In this document: piece after piece, positions 22,400 through 33,399 of the stretch | Numbering within the stretch: position 1 is the first letter of the stretch | How the letters are laid out: every line of letters begins with the position of its first letter | Source of the DNA: Metallyticus violacea | Lineage: Eukaryota > Arthropoda > Insecta > Mantodea > Metallyticidae | Reading direction: 5' to 3' | DNA: 64,000 nucleotides | Assembly (NCBI GenBank): GCA_030762175.1 | Contig: CM060843.1 | Location: 114,977,369-115,041,368, forward strand | Program-made: the position numbers and the translations under genes | Notes under the pieces: generated by a model | The model's database searches: none | What the model was told of the DNA's origin: nothing | The model's input: the letters and a program-made list of their open reading frames with translations, nothing else

Positions 22400-24340
22400 A
22401 ATGCTTTGCATTACATAAACGTTTTCGTCATATAGTGGAAACTCGTGAATAATGTTTGATTTTTCATAGACTTAATAAAGCAATTTGGTTTAATTTACAT
22501 AGTTTTAGAGACTAAAACAAAATTTGTAAATGAGTATTTCCAATAATAGAAGAGGTAGTCAAAATAGGTATATAACATTCTTAATTATTGTGTCAATAAA
22601 TAGTCATAATGATTAATCTTTTGTGTAAATATTGTTGTGGAAAAAGTGTTACAATTAATTTATATCTGGTTTTCAAATGGTTTAACAACCAATAAGACTT
22701 TAGTTGTCGTGTTTCACGTTTCGGCTATTGAGTGTTCCGCAGCCCAAGGGCATCCGTACAACTCTACTTCCCTTCGTTTTTTGTACCTCTTCAATGCTGG
22801 TCCCGCAGCAGTGATTATGCAAGAATATAACGAGACAATTGACTCTAAACAGTGCATTTTGTACGTAAGCATCATTTAAAACACCAACCAACTCATCTTG
22901 TTTGCGGAATTCGTTCGGAAATATTTGATAAAATTTCTTTTTTAACAAATTGAATCTATCATGCAGTGCAAAACAATGGAGGAAAAACACACACACACCA
23001 AAAAGCTATGGTAGAGAAAATCCATAGACAAAATTGGTGCAAATATTCGCCAACAAAATTGCTCTAAATTACCACAAGTTGGTTTTGAAAGTAAATAACA
23101 CCGCTGATCAGCTAACATTAAAAAATTATTTGATCTCTTCTCTTTGGCGTTTGGAAAGAATGTGTGAAAAAACTTCCATAGAACGTTTGGGTAATTTCTA
23201 ATTATTTCTAATTTACTTTGTTTCTTACAAATAAAACAAAATTATAATCGAGGTAGAACTCATATAGTTGAAAACTTTGTTGCAAATGGGTGCTTTGTTA
23301 TCTGGTTACCGAGCATCCGCATCCAACGGCTCCCGTACTTCTTAAAACTTCTTAAAACGGGTATTTGAGGCTCTCGCTCGGGTATAATAAATTTTGGATT
23401 GGAAAAACACATTCTGATTGACGTAATTCATTTCAGCCAAAGTAATATTTTTTACTTTATTTCTTGATATTTCCCTTTACGTTCCGAAACCCCCACTCCT
23501 GGATTGATTTCGGATTATTTTTGTTGGCAAACGTTCAAACCTTTCTTCTATTAAATGTGTATGTTTTATGATTTTTTTCTCCGTTCATTAAATTAGTACT
23601 TATGTCGAGAATTGCAATTTGCAAAGAAGTAGCTGATCAGGAAAGTTCTGAATTAATGGTAAACAAATAAAATAAACATTACTCCAATGGGGAGGCGAAG
23701 TTAAAGTATTGGCGTCCTTAGCTGCAATTGTGTTTATAATTAAGTTCTGCATTATTTCATCAGTTATGAAATTAATTACTAAACTAAAAGTTCATGATTC
23801 TTATTTAGGATTAAAAAGTAATAAGGATGAAGTCCACAATTTAGTCTGATTAAGGCTGATTTTATAAGGTCTACTTTTTAGCAGAGGATGTAGAGATTCT
23901 CACATTTTGAGCAAGGCACCTAAATAGTTTGATAGGAGAGTAAACAAGATGGTAAATCCCAATTTCTTCCCTCATAATAGCTTCCATTTCCTTTTGCGCT
24001 TTTCGTATACTTCATTATTTTAAATTTTATTATAATATAAGAATTGTTTCACATATCCAGCCGTTCACATAAGAAATATTAAAAAAAAATAATTCGAAAC
24101 TGATAACTGATTCTAAACTTAAGTCACATTAGACCGTATTATGAATGCACAGCAGTTGAGAGAAAACTACTTGACTAAGAGCTCGAGGTAAGGGAGAGGC
24201 ACTTGACGCACGGAACCTCCGTTGCTGAGAAAGACGCCTGTGGGCGTCATTTGATTGGGCCATGTAAGTATTTGAAGAGAAGTCCATAGAAGGTATTACA
24301 TCAATATCCAACCTAACTTTTTCGGATTTTTATCACACTT
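22400..24340. other. AT-rich intergenic DNA
   Basis: A minus frame at 22700-22996 (98 codons) has protein-like composition (NEFRKQDELVGVLNDAY) and could be an unrecognised exon, but there is no supporting homology. Otherwise nothing is seen. Confidence 0.45.
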
Positions 24341-24348
24341 TTAATAAT

Positions 24349-24540
24349 GAATTGCGTAGGTCAGCAAGAATTTCTAGGGAGAATAGAACTCCTAACAATA
24401 GAGTAAGAGAAATAATAAAATTAGATGATGATATAGATATTGTTGAATACGTGCAAGGGAAACAGCTAATATGGTATGGGTACTCCAATGTATGGAGGAA
24501 GAAAGGATAAAAAATTAACTATGAACTGAAGAAAATAACC
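24349..24540 (+). pseudogene. LINE ORF2 C-terminal remnant
   Basis: The plus strand reads ELRRSARISRENRTPNNRV, then DIVEYVQGKQLIWYGYSNV, then MEEERIK after a frameshift. This is the characteristic end of the reverse-transcriptase protein in a large group of insect non-LTR retrotransposons (usual form LRRSARISRLD-RxRNEEIR ... RRLRWFGHVxRMEEERIPK). Of the functional motifs only this tail remains, so it is a 5'-truncated, dead insertion. There is no clear poly(A), although A-rich sequence follows. Confidence 0.85.
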
Positions 24541-25002
24541 GGAAAATAATATTTTTTTTCTTTCTGGAATTATAATTACCAATTTTCATAATCAGTTCTG
24601 CAGGTCATAAGCATCCCAATAAGTTTACGTAAAGGTTGACTAATATACGACCCGAGCCCGAAACCAAGCTAACATATAAGCGCTTTATTTTTGAAACCTC
24701 TTTCATGGACAGCTCCATAGAAATGACATCACTATCATAAAGTGGAATCCCGTTTGTATTTCCAATTAATTGTGTCAGTTGTTCTACCTTCAAATATATT
24801 TAGAGAAACAAAATATAATTGGTCTGAAATGTTGACCACTAGCTATCTCTATTGCCGTTTATTTTGTTTTATATACCGAGATAAAACAAAGTACTCCATG
24901 AAAAAGTATTTTATATATCTCCAACACTCTTTTTATATTTTTTCCCACCAGTAAACCAGCTCATCCTTGTGTACATTTTGCAACCTTCTACATCGAGATG
25001 CC

Positions 25003-25006
<4 letters not shown>

Positions 25007-25046
<40 letters not shown>
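25007..25046. repeat. (AC)n microsatellite
   Basis: About 19 AC units, ending in CTCACAC. Confidence 0.95.
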
Positions 25047-25052
<6 letters not shown>

Positions 25053-25199
25053 ATTACGTTGAGTACCCAGTCCCTACCTCCTATTCATTTTACAATGTAA
25101 GCGTAGATAAAATGGCTGAGATTTTACAACAACATAGCCATAAATTGAGCATTGGAGGGATTATTAATCCGGGCATCGGTACAGGAATGGAGAGGGTTG

Positions 25200-25560
25200 G
25201 GTGAAGAGAAAGCTGGGTTCAAGAGAGAGAGAGAGGAAAAATATCTGCCTGCATACTTGCAATCTCTTGATGCCCGTGAGTGGGGTAGTCTATACCCTCC
25301 CTGGGGTTATTTCCACCAATCTGATCCCTTACCACCAGCCACCCTTCTTTTGGCCTCTTGCATCTCCCACTCCCTTCTCCAAAAAAGAAGTATTTGTGCC
25401 CGGGGCTCGTGCTATTGATTCGAGCCGGGGACCGCTTACTTCTCCTCGCTACTGGGAGAAGCCAGAGAAAGATCCCGGCATCCTTCCTGTATCTCTCCTA
25501 ACCCCTGAATGTCGGCGACCTTCTGGAAGGCGTAACTTGGGGTAGAGAGATAGATTTCCT
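25200..25560. repeat. GC-rich patch, possible unidentified repeat
   Basis: About 360 bases of distinctly higher GC are open in two overlapping plus frames (88 and 114 codons). No protein family is recognised. On the minus strand near 25405-25440 a B-box-like GGTCCCCGGCTCGAATC occurs, but no matching A box is convincing. An old retroelement end is the most likely source; a host exon cannot be excluded. Confidence 0.25.
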
Positions 25561-25564
25561 TTTC

Positions 25565-27500
25565 TGCAACTTTGTCTTTAATGTGAAGGAATGTGTTCTA
25601 CAGGTGAAATATGCAGGTAACATGAAGTATTTAGAAGCATTGTTGTTCTAATATAAATCAACATTTTTGTAACACTTTTACGAATACAGAAATTACGCAA
25701 TTGGCTTATAGGTTAATTTGTGTGGCCTGGGGTAAGTGATGGCATAATTGAAACCTAAAACTTAATCATGTTAGATGCTCGAACCCCCCCTCCATCAACT
25801 TTGCTACTATTCCCGACATTGTGACAAAAACAACTAAAATTTCAAAGTCAATATGAACTGCTGAAGTGTCTCACGTTAGATATTCAGTTTTAAAACAATT
25901 CGAACTATTCTTTAAAATGTCACAATATGACAAAAATTAGTGCATCTAAATAATTATTATATCTTTCTTATTATATACAGGTTATTTTAAAAAACTATTT
26001 TCTAAACAAACATTTTAAAAAACTGCTCCAAAAATAAACACCTCTTTATTTTAGAAATCTAAAAATATATGTTTGTTATAAGTGCAAAACATTCAGAAAA
26101 TTGCCAGTTATTTGTTTAGAATGAAACCACATAAAGCCTTCCAGCTTTATCCATTCATCAATTTAGAGTCTGACGTTGTACTTTGTATTTTGCTTGGAAA
26201 TTTCCGCTTTCATCCAATCTCATAACATCTTCAAAAAATACAAACATCAGTTAAAGAGTAGTCAATATTTTCAACATTTTTTGCTGAAAATCATAATATG
26301 AATACCCCTACTGTTTTGTTGAAAATATAAATGTTTCCAAAAATATTTTACATATTAGAATCCTTTATGATTGATTAATCATATCTGAATCGTACACCTA
26401 TCAATTTCTCTCATCTTAAACGATGATCAAAGAAATTGCTCAGTTTTGATTCGTTCAGCTGAAATTTTCTTATAGGAAAAAGCACACGTCTATTCTGATA
26501 GCAGAAGGCTGCTATTTTTACCACTTTTCTTCTTTCAAGACACCAGCAATGATGTTTGCATTCATGATCATCGTAAAAAGAATGAAAGTTAATGACTGAA
26601 AATGTAGATGACCTGAACACTGTGTCTGATGATACCTGAACATTGTCAGACCGGCATTGAGATTCCGCAAGGATTTCTGAATTCCCTTTTTTTCATAGTC
26701 TTAAGTCTCCCATGTAGTTTGTCAGTGATACTTTCTGTTTCATAAACTTCGCTCAAAACATGCCAATGCATTAACCATGTGACAATAGGAATTGTTTACT
26801 GTTCACTCTTTCAGTAATTGGCATTTCACATTAAATTAAGACTTGTTCTTCTCACTTTTGCAAATAAATTAATTCAACATATTTCCTTCAGTGTCTATGT
26901 TTCAATAAATCTAGCAGAAGAATTGAAAAAGCTTACAAAGTACTAAATAACCTATAGCGATATCTCTACGGTTCTTAAACTAATTTGCCACTTTGCTAAC
27001 AGATACAGGTGTTAAGAGCTGTTTTTGTGATAACTGAAAAAAAGTAAAATGTTGGAGGAAAAAAAAACATGCTCCACTTTCAAATACCTATCATTTAGTT
27101 TTAACCCCTCTATAATATGTAATACTGAAAGTTACGCTCAGTGTTATAAATGATTTATAAGTAACGATAGCAACACCTATCACTCTTAACTATAGTTTCT
27201 TAAGAATCGTTACCTTCAACAACAGAATCGCACATACATTTTCGAACAGCAGCGCCTGTTTTGGAATATGTTAGTCTGCTGAAAATTAAATATAAATTAT
27301 TTTAGAAACTATAGATTAAATATTTATATTATAATCTGATCGGTAATCTACATATTGAACAAATAATATACATTCTCCTATAACGAAATTTCCTCATTTT
27401 ATTTTAGTTGTTACTGTAAATTGTATAGTGTTTAATAGAGCTTTTTCGGTGCATTTCTTAGCAAAGATCTCTCCTTTTATACACATTTAATACTTATTGT
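25565..27500. other. AT-rich intergenic DNA
   Basis: No gene, RNA or known repeat recognised. Confidence 0.5.
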
Positions 27501-27516
27501 TTTTATACTACGAATT

Positions 27517-27792
27517 ACCGCCACGGATGGCCGAGGTCGTTAAGGCACGGATCCGTGAGCGGGAGATCTGGATTCGAATACCGCCAGGACCGTCCTGCCT
27601 GACTGAGGTTTTTTCCAGGTTTCCCCAGTCCTCATAAATGGCAAATGCCGGGGAGGTACCTTAAACTTAGGCCTGGAACGATTCCTTCCTTAAAAATAAA
27701 TCCTTTCCCAATATATCATTTCATCTCATGTATCATCAGTGTCCATCGCCTGTGGTGCCTCTGTAGCAAAAACGGGCGTTAAACACTATTCA
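27517..27792 (+). repeat. SINE copy 5, full length with perfect target-site duplication
   Basis: This is the best-preserved member of the main SINE family. It begins with CGCCACGGATGGCCGAGGTC, continues GTTAAGGC (A box of tRNA-Ser/Leu type) and reaches the B box as GGATTCGAATACC. The body contains CTGACTGAGGTTTTTTCCAG, CTCATAAATGGCAAATGCCG and GGGAGGTACC. The 3' end is AAAAACGGGCGTTAAACACT. It is flanked by a perfect 14-bp direct repeat TTATACTACGAATT (27503-27516 and 27793-27806), which fixes both ends and shows LINE-type retroposition. There is no poly(A) tail, so it probably depends on a partner LINE that recognises its 3' sequence. Confidence 0.97.
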
Positions 27793-27809
27793 TTATACTA
27801 CGAATTCCT

Positions 27810-28780
27810 AAGTCAACCCCAGTATTCGTTTTTCTTTTATGTTTTGTTTGGACCACATCCTTTACCTATTTCAAAAGATATATATAAATATGGGATGATT
27901 TCGTGCCTTCGGCCTCTGAGTTTATCTTAAATCTTTCTAACCAATGAACCTAATTCGGTGAAATTTGATACAAACATACCTTCGGTATGGATAGCATTGT
28001 TAGTGGCGATATTACTCTCTAGCCCGTGTCGCGCAAGGCCTAGTGGCGCAGATTGTCTGCGGCAATGTGTGATACTCTTGTTAACGGAGTCGTTAGCAGA
28101 TGCTTTTATGTTATGGGTAATGCAGTACGTATAAACCGATACGAACCCAATACTCTGTGTTTATAGCCCACACATTCGGAAAATCTACGTCGCTCAAAGA
28201 GTATCTAAGATATTTTAAAGCATAGTTTTTAATAGAGAAACGATTAGTATAATTCCCCATTCATTATCTGGTTAAGAAAGGTTAAGCCATGGAAAGGTGA
28301 AAGAATCGGTTTGAAACTCCAGTAGCAATGATGAAGGTGAACTGGTGTGTACTGTGTAAACTGAGATCGAGAATTCCACAAGTACATGTCAACGGTGTAC
28401 CCTAGTCCCGGAAAATAAATCTAAACTAAACAAATATTACTTTACTGTGGTACAAAAAGATCAATATTGGAGATTCGAATGCTATCATTGGTTCCAGCAG
28501 TTGGTTAATTCACATCCAGGAATACTGGACCACGTGTGGTTCTATGTTTATGTGTAGTTCCACTTGAGTCATTTCATTAATGCCCTTATTTTGACTAGGA
28601 AGAAAGCTGGTATCGCCCATTAGACACCTCCTCAGAGTGAAACAATTGTAGGGATGTGTTCTGCTGAAGTGCCAAATCATTGACTTCATCCTCTTCCATA
28701 AATATAAATACTACAGTATATGTGGAAGTCTACGAGTCTGTGAATCAGCTGGATGGCGAGAAACTCGTAACCGACAATTT
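27810..28780. other. Intergenic DNA
   Basis: Nothing recognisable. The stretch from about 28490 to 28780 may be the decayed upstream part of the transposase remnant that follows. Confidence 0.45.
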
Positions 28781-28789
28781 TCAATAAAG

Positions 28790-29055
28790 TGATAACACCT
28801 GCCACATTTCCAATATTAGCAAAGACTTCCTTTTTGAAGATGGTGTTACTTTTCCATTAAGGGCTTCTGACCTCACCTCTTCAGCTTTCTTCCTGTGGGA
28901 AGAACTGCAACTGAAATTGCAAAAATTCACCGACTGAATGGCAATTCGATGGGAAATTGAAGATGTGACTACTGATGGTAGCCTTGATGCTAATGGTAAC
29001 TACATTCAAAACTTGCTGGATCATCGTGTTTCTTACATATTAAGACATGTATAAA
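28790..29055 (+). pseudogene. Mariner-superfamily transposase C-terminal remnant
   Basis: The plus strand reads FPLRASDLTSSAFFLWEELQ, which fits the WPPRSPDLTPxDFFLWGxLK block containing the third catalytic residue in transposases with a DUF4817-type N-terminus. The preceding LFEDGVT fits the usual GDRxIS lead-in, and the frame ends with RHV and a stop. Prolines of the motif are lost and an internal stop is present. The N-terminal half is not recognised. Confidence 0.55.
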
Positions 29056-29205
29056 CGACCTACCACTGAATTACTTTCTTGATTTGAAAGTTAAAAGGGA
29101 AAACTAGGTAACGAGGATGAGTCAAACAACTATTTTAAATATTTTTATTTTTAATATTTTGTAAAAATTTACTTGGAGGAAACCATTTTAACCTTTAAAA
29201 TTATA

Positions 29206-29903
29206 CCAAGGGTACCAAAATGTATACACAGTTTCACAGTAGGTATATATTTAATATATTTCAAAGTTGGACCGAAAAGCAACAGTAATGTGAAGTATGA
29301 TGTTCTATAAACAGATGTGACTCACATACATTGTGATAGCGTTGCTACGTGACAGGTAAATCCACAATGAACAAATGAAGCCGAGATTATCGTATGATGT
29401 GCTGTAAACAGATGTCACTCACATTACGTTATGCTAGCGTTCGCTACAACAAAATGGAGCCAAGATTATCTTTTCAATAGCGAAAAGCAATTTTAAAGTG
29501 TTGTTGGAAAACCGAGAATGTTGTTGAAGTTCAAAGGCAATGTAGACGTGTGTACAGAACAGAACTGCGAATGCGTGTAACAATTTCACGCATTTGAGAC
29601 AAATTTGAGACTCATGGTACCGTATACCGTACAAAATCAGCTACACTGACACCACTTCGGGAAGAAATTAAAACGGCATGAGCTACAATCGCTGAGGACA
29701 CTTTTCGCAAACGTTGCTCAATCAGTAGTTCAACGTACTCAGAAGTGTATCAACGCCGATGGTGGGTATTTTGAGCAACTATTGTAACTGTAAAAGTCTA
29801 AGAAGATTAGTGTTCATTATTTTCTGTTGGTGTGAATTCAGTTTTGTTATATTAACAGATTTTTTTCTTTATTTGAAGTGTGTATACATATTGGCACCCT
29901 CTA
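29206..29903 (+). mobile_element. Second internally deleted mariner-type element with terminal repeats
   Basis: The ends match the element at 9953-10701: AGGGTACCAAAATGTATACA at the start and TTGGCACCCT at the end, with TA next to both. Internal sequence is closely related: ACATTACGTTATGCTAGCGT, AAAATGGAGCC, and the C-terminal block with GTATCAACGCCGATGGTGGG. The deletion is larger here: the frame passes from the second helix-turn-helix (DKFETHG at about 29600) straight to TKSATLTPLREE. A ~55-bp piece of the leader is also duplicated about 97 bp apart (29296-29350 and 29393-29445). Frameshifts are present. The copy is non-autonomous. Confidence 0.85.
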
Positions 29904-29909
29904 TATATA

Positions 29910-32590
29910 ATTCCAAAACTATTACTTAGCAATTACATAATGATTTAAACTAACATCAGAAAAAAGTTAAGTTTTAGATATTAGGCGATGTTAATACCCA
30001 TGGTATACAGTTGTGGTGTAATAACGAATAATGACCACCGATTTTGAATTACAAAAAATGTCCTCTAAATTACAGAAAAGATGAAAAGAGCGGAATGCCC
30101 AAATATTTAGGAAACAAGAGCCAGTGACTGCAAACACAGGACTTTAAGATTTATATTCTGTTTTCCGGAACTCTTAGGTCATGCGTTCTCTCGCTTCCTG
30201 CTTCTCTCTCTATCGCTCTTATTATTCCTAGTTTTCCCTCTGTCTCTCTGTTTACTCTTTTACCTCTGCCATTCTCTTTCGCTCTCTAGCAGAAACACAC
30301 GCACACACCCTTTCTTTATTTCATGTACCCTCTCGCTTTCAAATTATTTTGGATGAGGTGTTTGTACTGCAAGGAGGGCTGTTATATTTTCTAGTCGTAG
30401 AGCAGGTTTAGCTTTCATTAGACAGGGAGCAACATCTTGTTTCACATGCACGCATTTCATTTGTTCCAGTGCGTTTGCTGCTGGCAGGATTCGGGCGAGA
30501 CTCTGCTACTGGCATTGTGACTTTGTAACTTGGCACAAGATATGTAGTGGACATGGGCCGGACCTGGCAATAGTATCGACTACAGGATGCCGCATAAATT
30601 GCTCTCGATTGTTTCGTCGCCCAAAACTGTCATAATAAGTATAAAATTGGCAGCTGCACGTGAAGTTACTGGCATGTTTGAAAAACGAATTTGCTTAATG
30701 AAATTCAGATTACCCAGTGCTTATATGACACATCTAGCCTACACTTTAGCAGATAAGGATCACAGAAGTAACGTAATTGGAATTGTAATTAAAATTATAG
30801 CATTAGCATTAGTGAAAGTGACATTCTTTTACACAAATCTTCTCTTACCTAAAATCACAAAATACATTATTTTTTAGGATCTAACGGGATGCAGTTTGTT
30901 ATACTCACTTTAGATCTATACACAAACGTACTGATAACTTGTGTCTGTAAAATTTCTTTACATTAACGGTATGAAGTTATTAGTGTAAGCTTTAAAACTC
31001 TTCAGTCCATGTAAAATTATGTAACGCTCTAAATTTACACTTTCCTAACACTGAAATTTAAAATTTTCAAAATGTATATCCTTTGGGAAATCATTCATGA
31101 CGATTTTGAAAAAAATTGTTATTTATTCTAATCCTCAATATTTATAAAATAAGTTTATTTACTAATTGGCTTCTAACTGAAGAGACATTTTGCAAAAATA
31201 ACACCGATAAATATAATGATTGTGAGATAATACTATAAAAGAAGTTGAAAAATATGTATTGAAACAATTCCGAAAATAACCGACTAATTTATCTGTCGTG
31301 GCATATGAATTTAACAAGGACAATATTTACAATCTTGGTATGCAACTGTATAAATAAATGATTAAATAGATTAATAACTCTTCGGTTAAATTTAAACATT
31401 GGATCGTGTACAGTATAAGATTATAACATCAAAATATTCTTTCAGTATATTTTTAGTTCCCTAAAGATACTATAATTTGACTTACAATATTTTGAATTTA
31501 ATTAGTATCCAAGCAAATTATATATATACTGTCAGAGTTAATTACGTACAAAATTTAAAAACTACATAGAATTAATGAAAAATTTAGGAGGAACAAAAGC
31601 ATTATTATCTATAAAAGTTTAAAAATCTTTATATACTTTGGTGTATAGCAAACATGAATATTTTATAGTGGTTGGTAGTAGCTACAAGGTATACTTATAG
31701 ACGTTTCTCCCTCACTGAGTGCTTCAAGTACCAATTTTTGGTTTCACAATTAGCGAGTGCCTTAGTCGGAGAATGAGATTTTAAAGACATTGTTGAGTGA
31801 AAGAGAAAGCATTTGGTAGAGCTAGCGCACGATATCTCTGCACTCAGCTTGCATCACACAGCCTAACGTGGGACCCTCTACTGTCCACTGAGAAGACATT
31901 AAACCCTCGAATCAATGGAAAACTAAACTGGATAAAATCCTTTAAACTATTTGGAAAACTAATACCTTAAAAATAAACCAAGTGTACAGAACAGTTTTAT
32001 TTTTACTTTTTGCAAGGTATTTACTTTTTTCGCTCAAACATACAGTTAATGTTTTCTTAGAAATTATGCTTGTTGCAAAAGAAGGTTGTGGGCCGACGCA
32101 GGACTTTACGTCTCTCTCACTGAGCAGATTACTCCATCCCACAATAACGGACTCCAAGTACAAACACATCGTGCGAGAGCACCAGCTCCTCTGTAAGCAA
32201 GAGAGAGTTATTAAAATGCCAGGTCTGTACCAAGGAAAATCACGACGAAAGATGACAGCCAGAGTGCTTTGCTATCGAACTTGTTGTAAATCTAAAACTC
32301 CAGTAAGCAGAAATTTACGCTGGTAAACACGTCTAACCAAATGCATTAAAGAAACGTATTTGAAAGTTGTCACTTTTCCCTTGTAGTAAAACCATTTATA
32401 TTTGATCTTATTTATGTTGATCCACTTCCCTCAAATTCTTGCACAAAATCTGGGAAAGTTAAATAAAAAATTTAGTTAGCCATTCTTCACGCCAAACTTT
32501 AATCGAATAAACTTTAAACTGAAGTTAAACTCGATTAAGTCAATTTTAAAGAAAAATGGTTTAAAATTTTCCCTTCTAATGTCTTCATAC
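29910..32590. other. AT-rich intergenic DNA, about 2.7 kb
   Basis: A pyrimidine-rich tract with CTCTCTCT runs lies near 30185-30300. Open frames at plus 30587-30877 and plus 31982-32326 carry no recognisable motif. No RNA gene was seen. Confidence 0.45.
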
Positions 32591-32599
32591 CTACCTGAC

Positions 32600-33340
32600 G
32601 AACAAGCTGGGAAATAACCACATTCATCATTAATGTGGCATTGCCACGTTTACTGTGGTATTCCTCTCCTTGAAGTCAATGAATAGTATTCCTTTACAGT
32701 ACCAAAAGATTGTGGCTATGATCTACTTGATTTACTGAGTGACTTTGGCCTTTAGAGGCAGTGCATCGCCAAGTTTACTCCACTCCATTTATTCTTTTTT
32801 GGTCAAGAGATCATAGTAGAGAATCGTAGTATATCTCCTTTAACAATGGTTTGCAGAACTTCTCTCTCATTGCCACGACAGAGCTCCAAAAATACCTGAC
32901 GAAGATGATTCGTTATTGCTTTTGGACTGAGGAAAGAAGTCTAGGCACCCATCTGGCACTAACTTTATTTATGTGTAATGTTTATGAATAATTCCAAGGA
33001 TTGTTTTAAAAAGGCCCAACATTGCTGCTATTTCTGCAACTTTGAGCCGCCGGTCTTCCATATTTCTCCTTCCACAAGAGCGATGTTTTCAGGAGTGAGC
33101 ACCTCCAAGGGTCGACCTGCACGCTCTTCGTCTTCAATGCTTTCTCAATCCATTCGAAAATGTTCGGCCCATTCGTTTACGGTAGGCTATGAGGGGAGTG
33201 CTTCCCCATATACACCCTCCAATCACTGTTCAATTTAATTTGGAGTAAGACCTTCTTTTGTGAAGATCTTAATTACAGCTCGAAACTCAATTTTGAAGAA
33301 GTCATAATCTTCTACACATAACCTACTTTATGTAACTACA
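32600..33340 (-). pseudogene. Decayed mariner transposase, 3' truncated
   Basis: The minus strand reads, from N- to C-terminus, EFRAVIKIFTKEGLTPN near 33250-33300, a helix-turn-helix region with EDEERAGRPLEVLTPENIAL near 33070-33140, YYDLLTKKE near 32800-32830, and IMATIFWYCKGILFIDFKE near 32670-32725. These match mariner proteins in order: first helix-turn-helix, the GRP linker, the post-Asp YYD segment, and the KIMATVFWDxxGILLIDF block. The second catalytic Asp (FWD) is Tyr here, and several stops occur. The sequence stops near 32610 before the third catalytic block, so the C-terminal third is missing. Confidence 0.9.
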
Positions 33341-33399
33341 TTTGAACAACTGAACACAGCCGAGCGGAAGCTACAGCTGCAATTATTTACTTAACAGAT

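Noticed and set aside
24998..25204. Open frame with a poly-His/Thr segment
   Set aside because: It is a translation of the (AC)n microsatellite.
31982..32326. 114-codon plus frame
   Set aside because: No family motif, AT-rich composition and an overlapping minus frame; chance is the simpler explanation.
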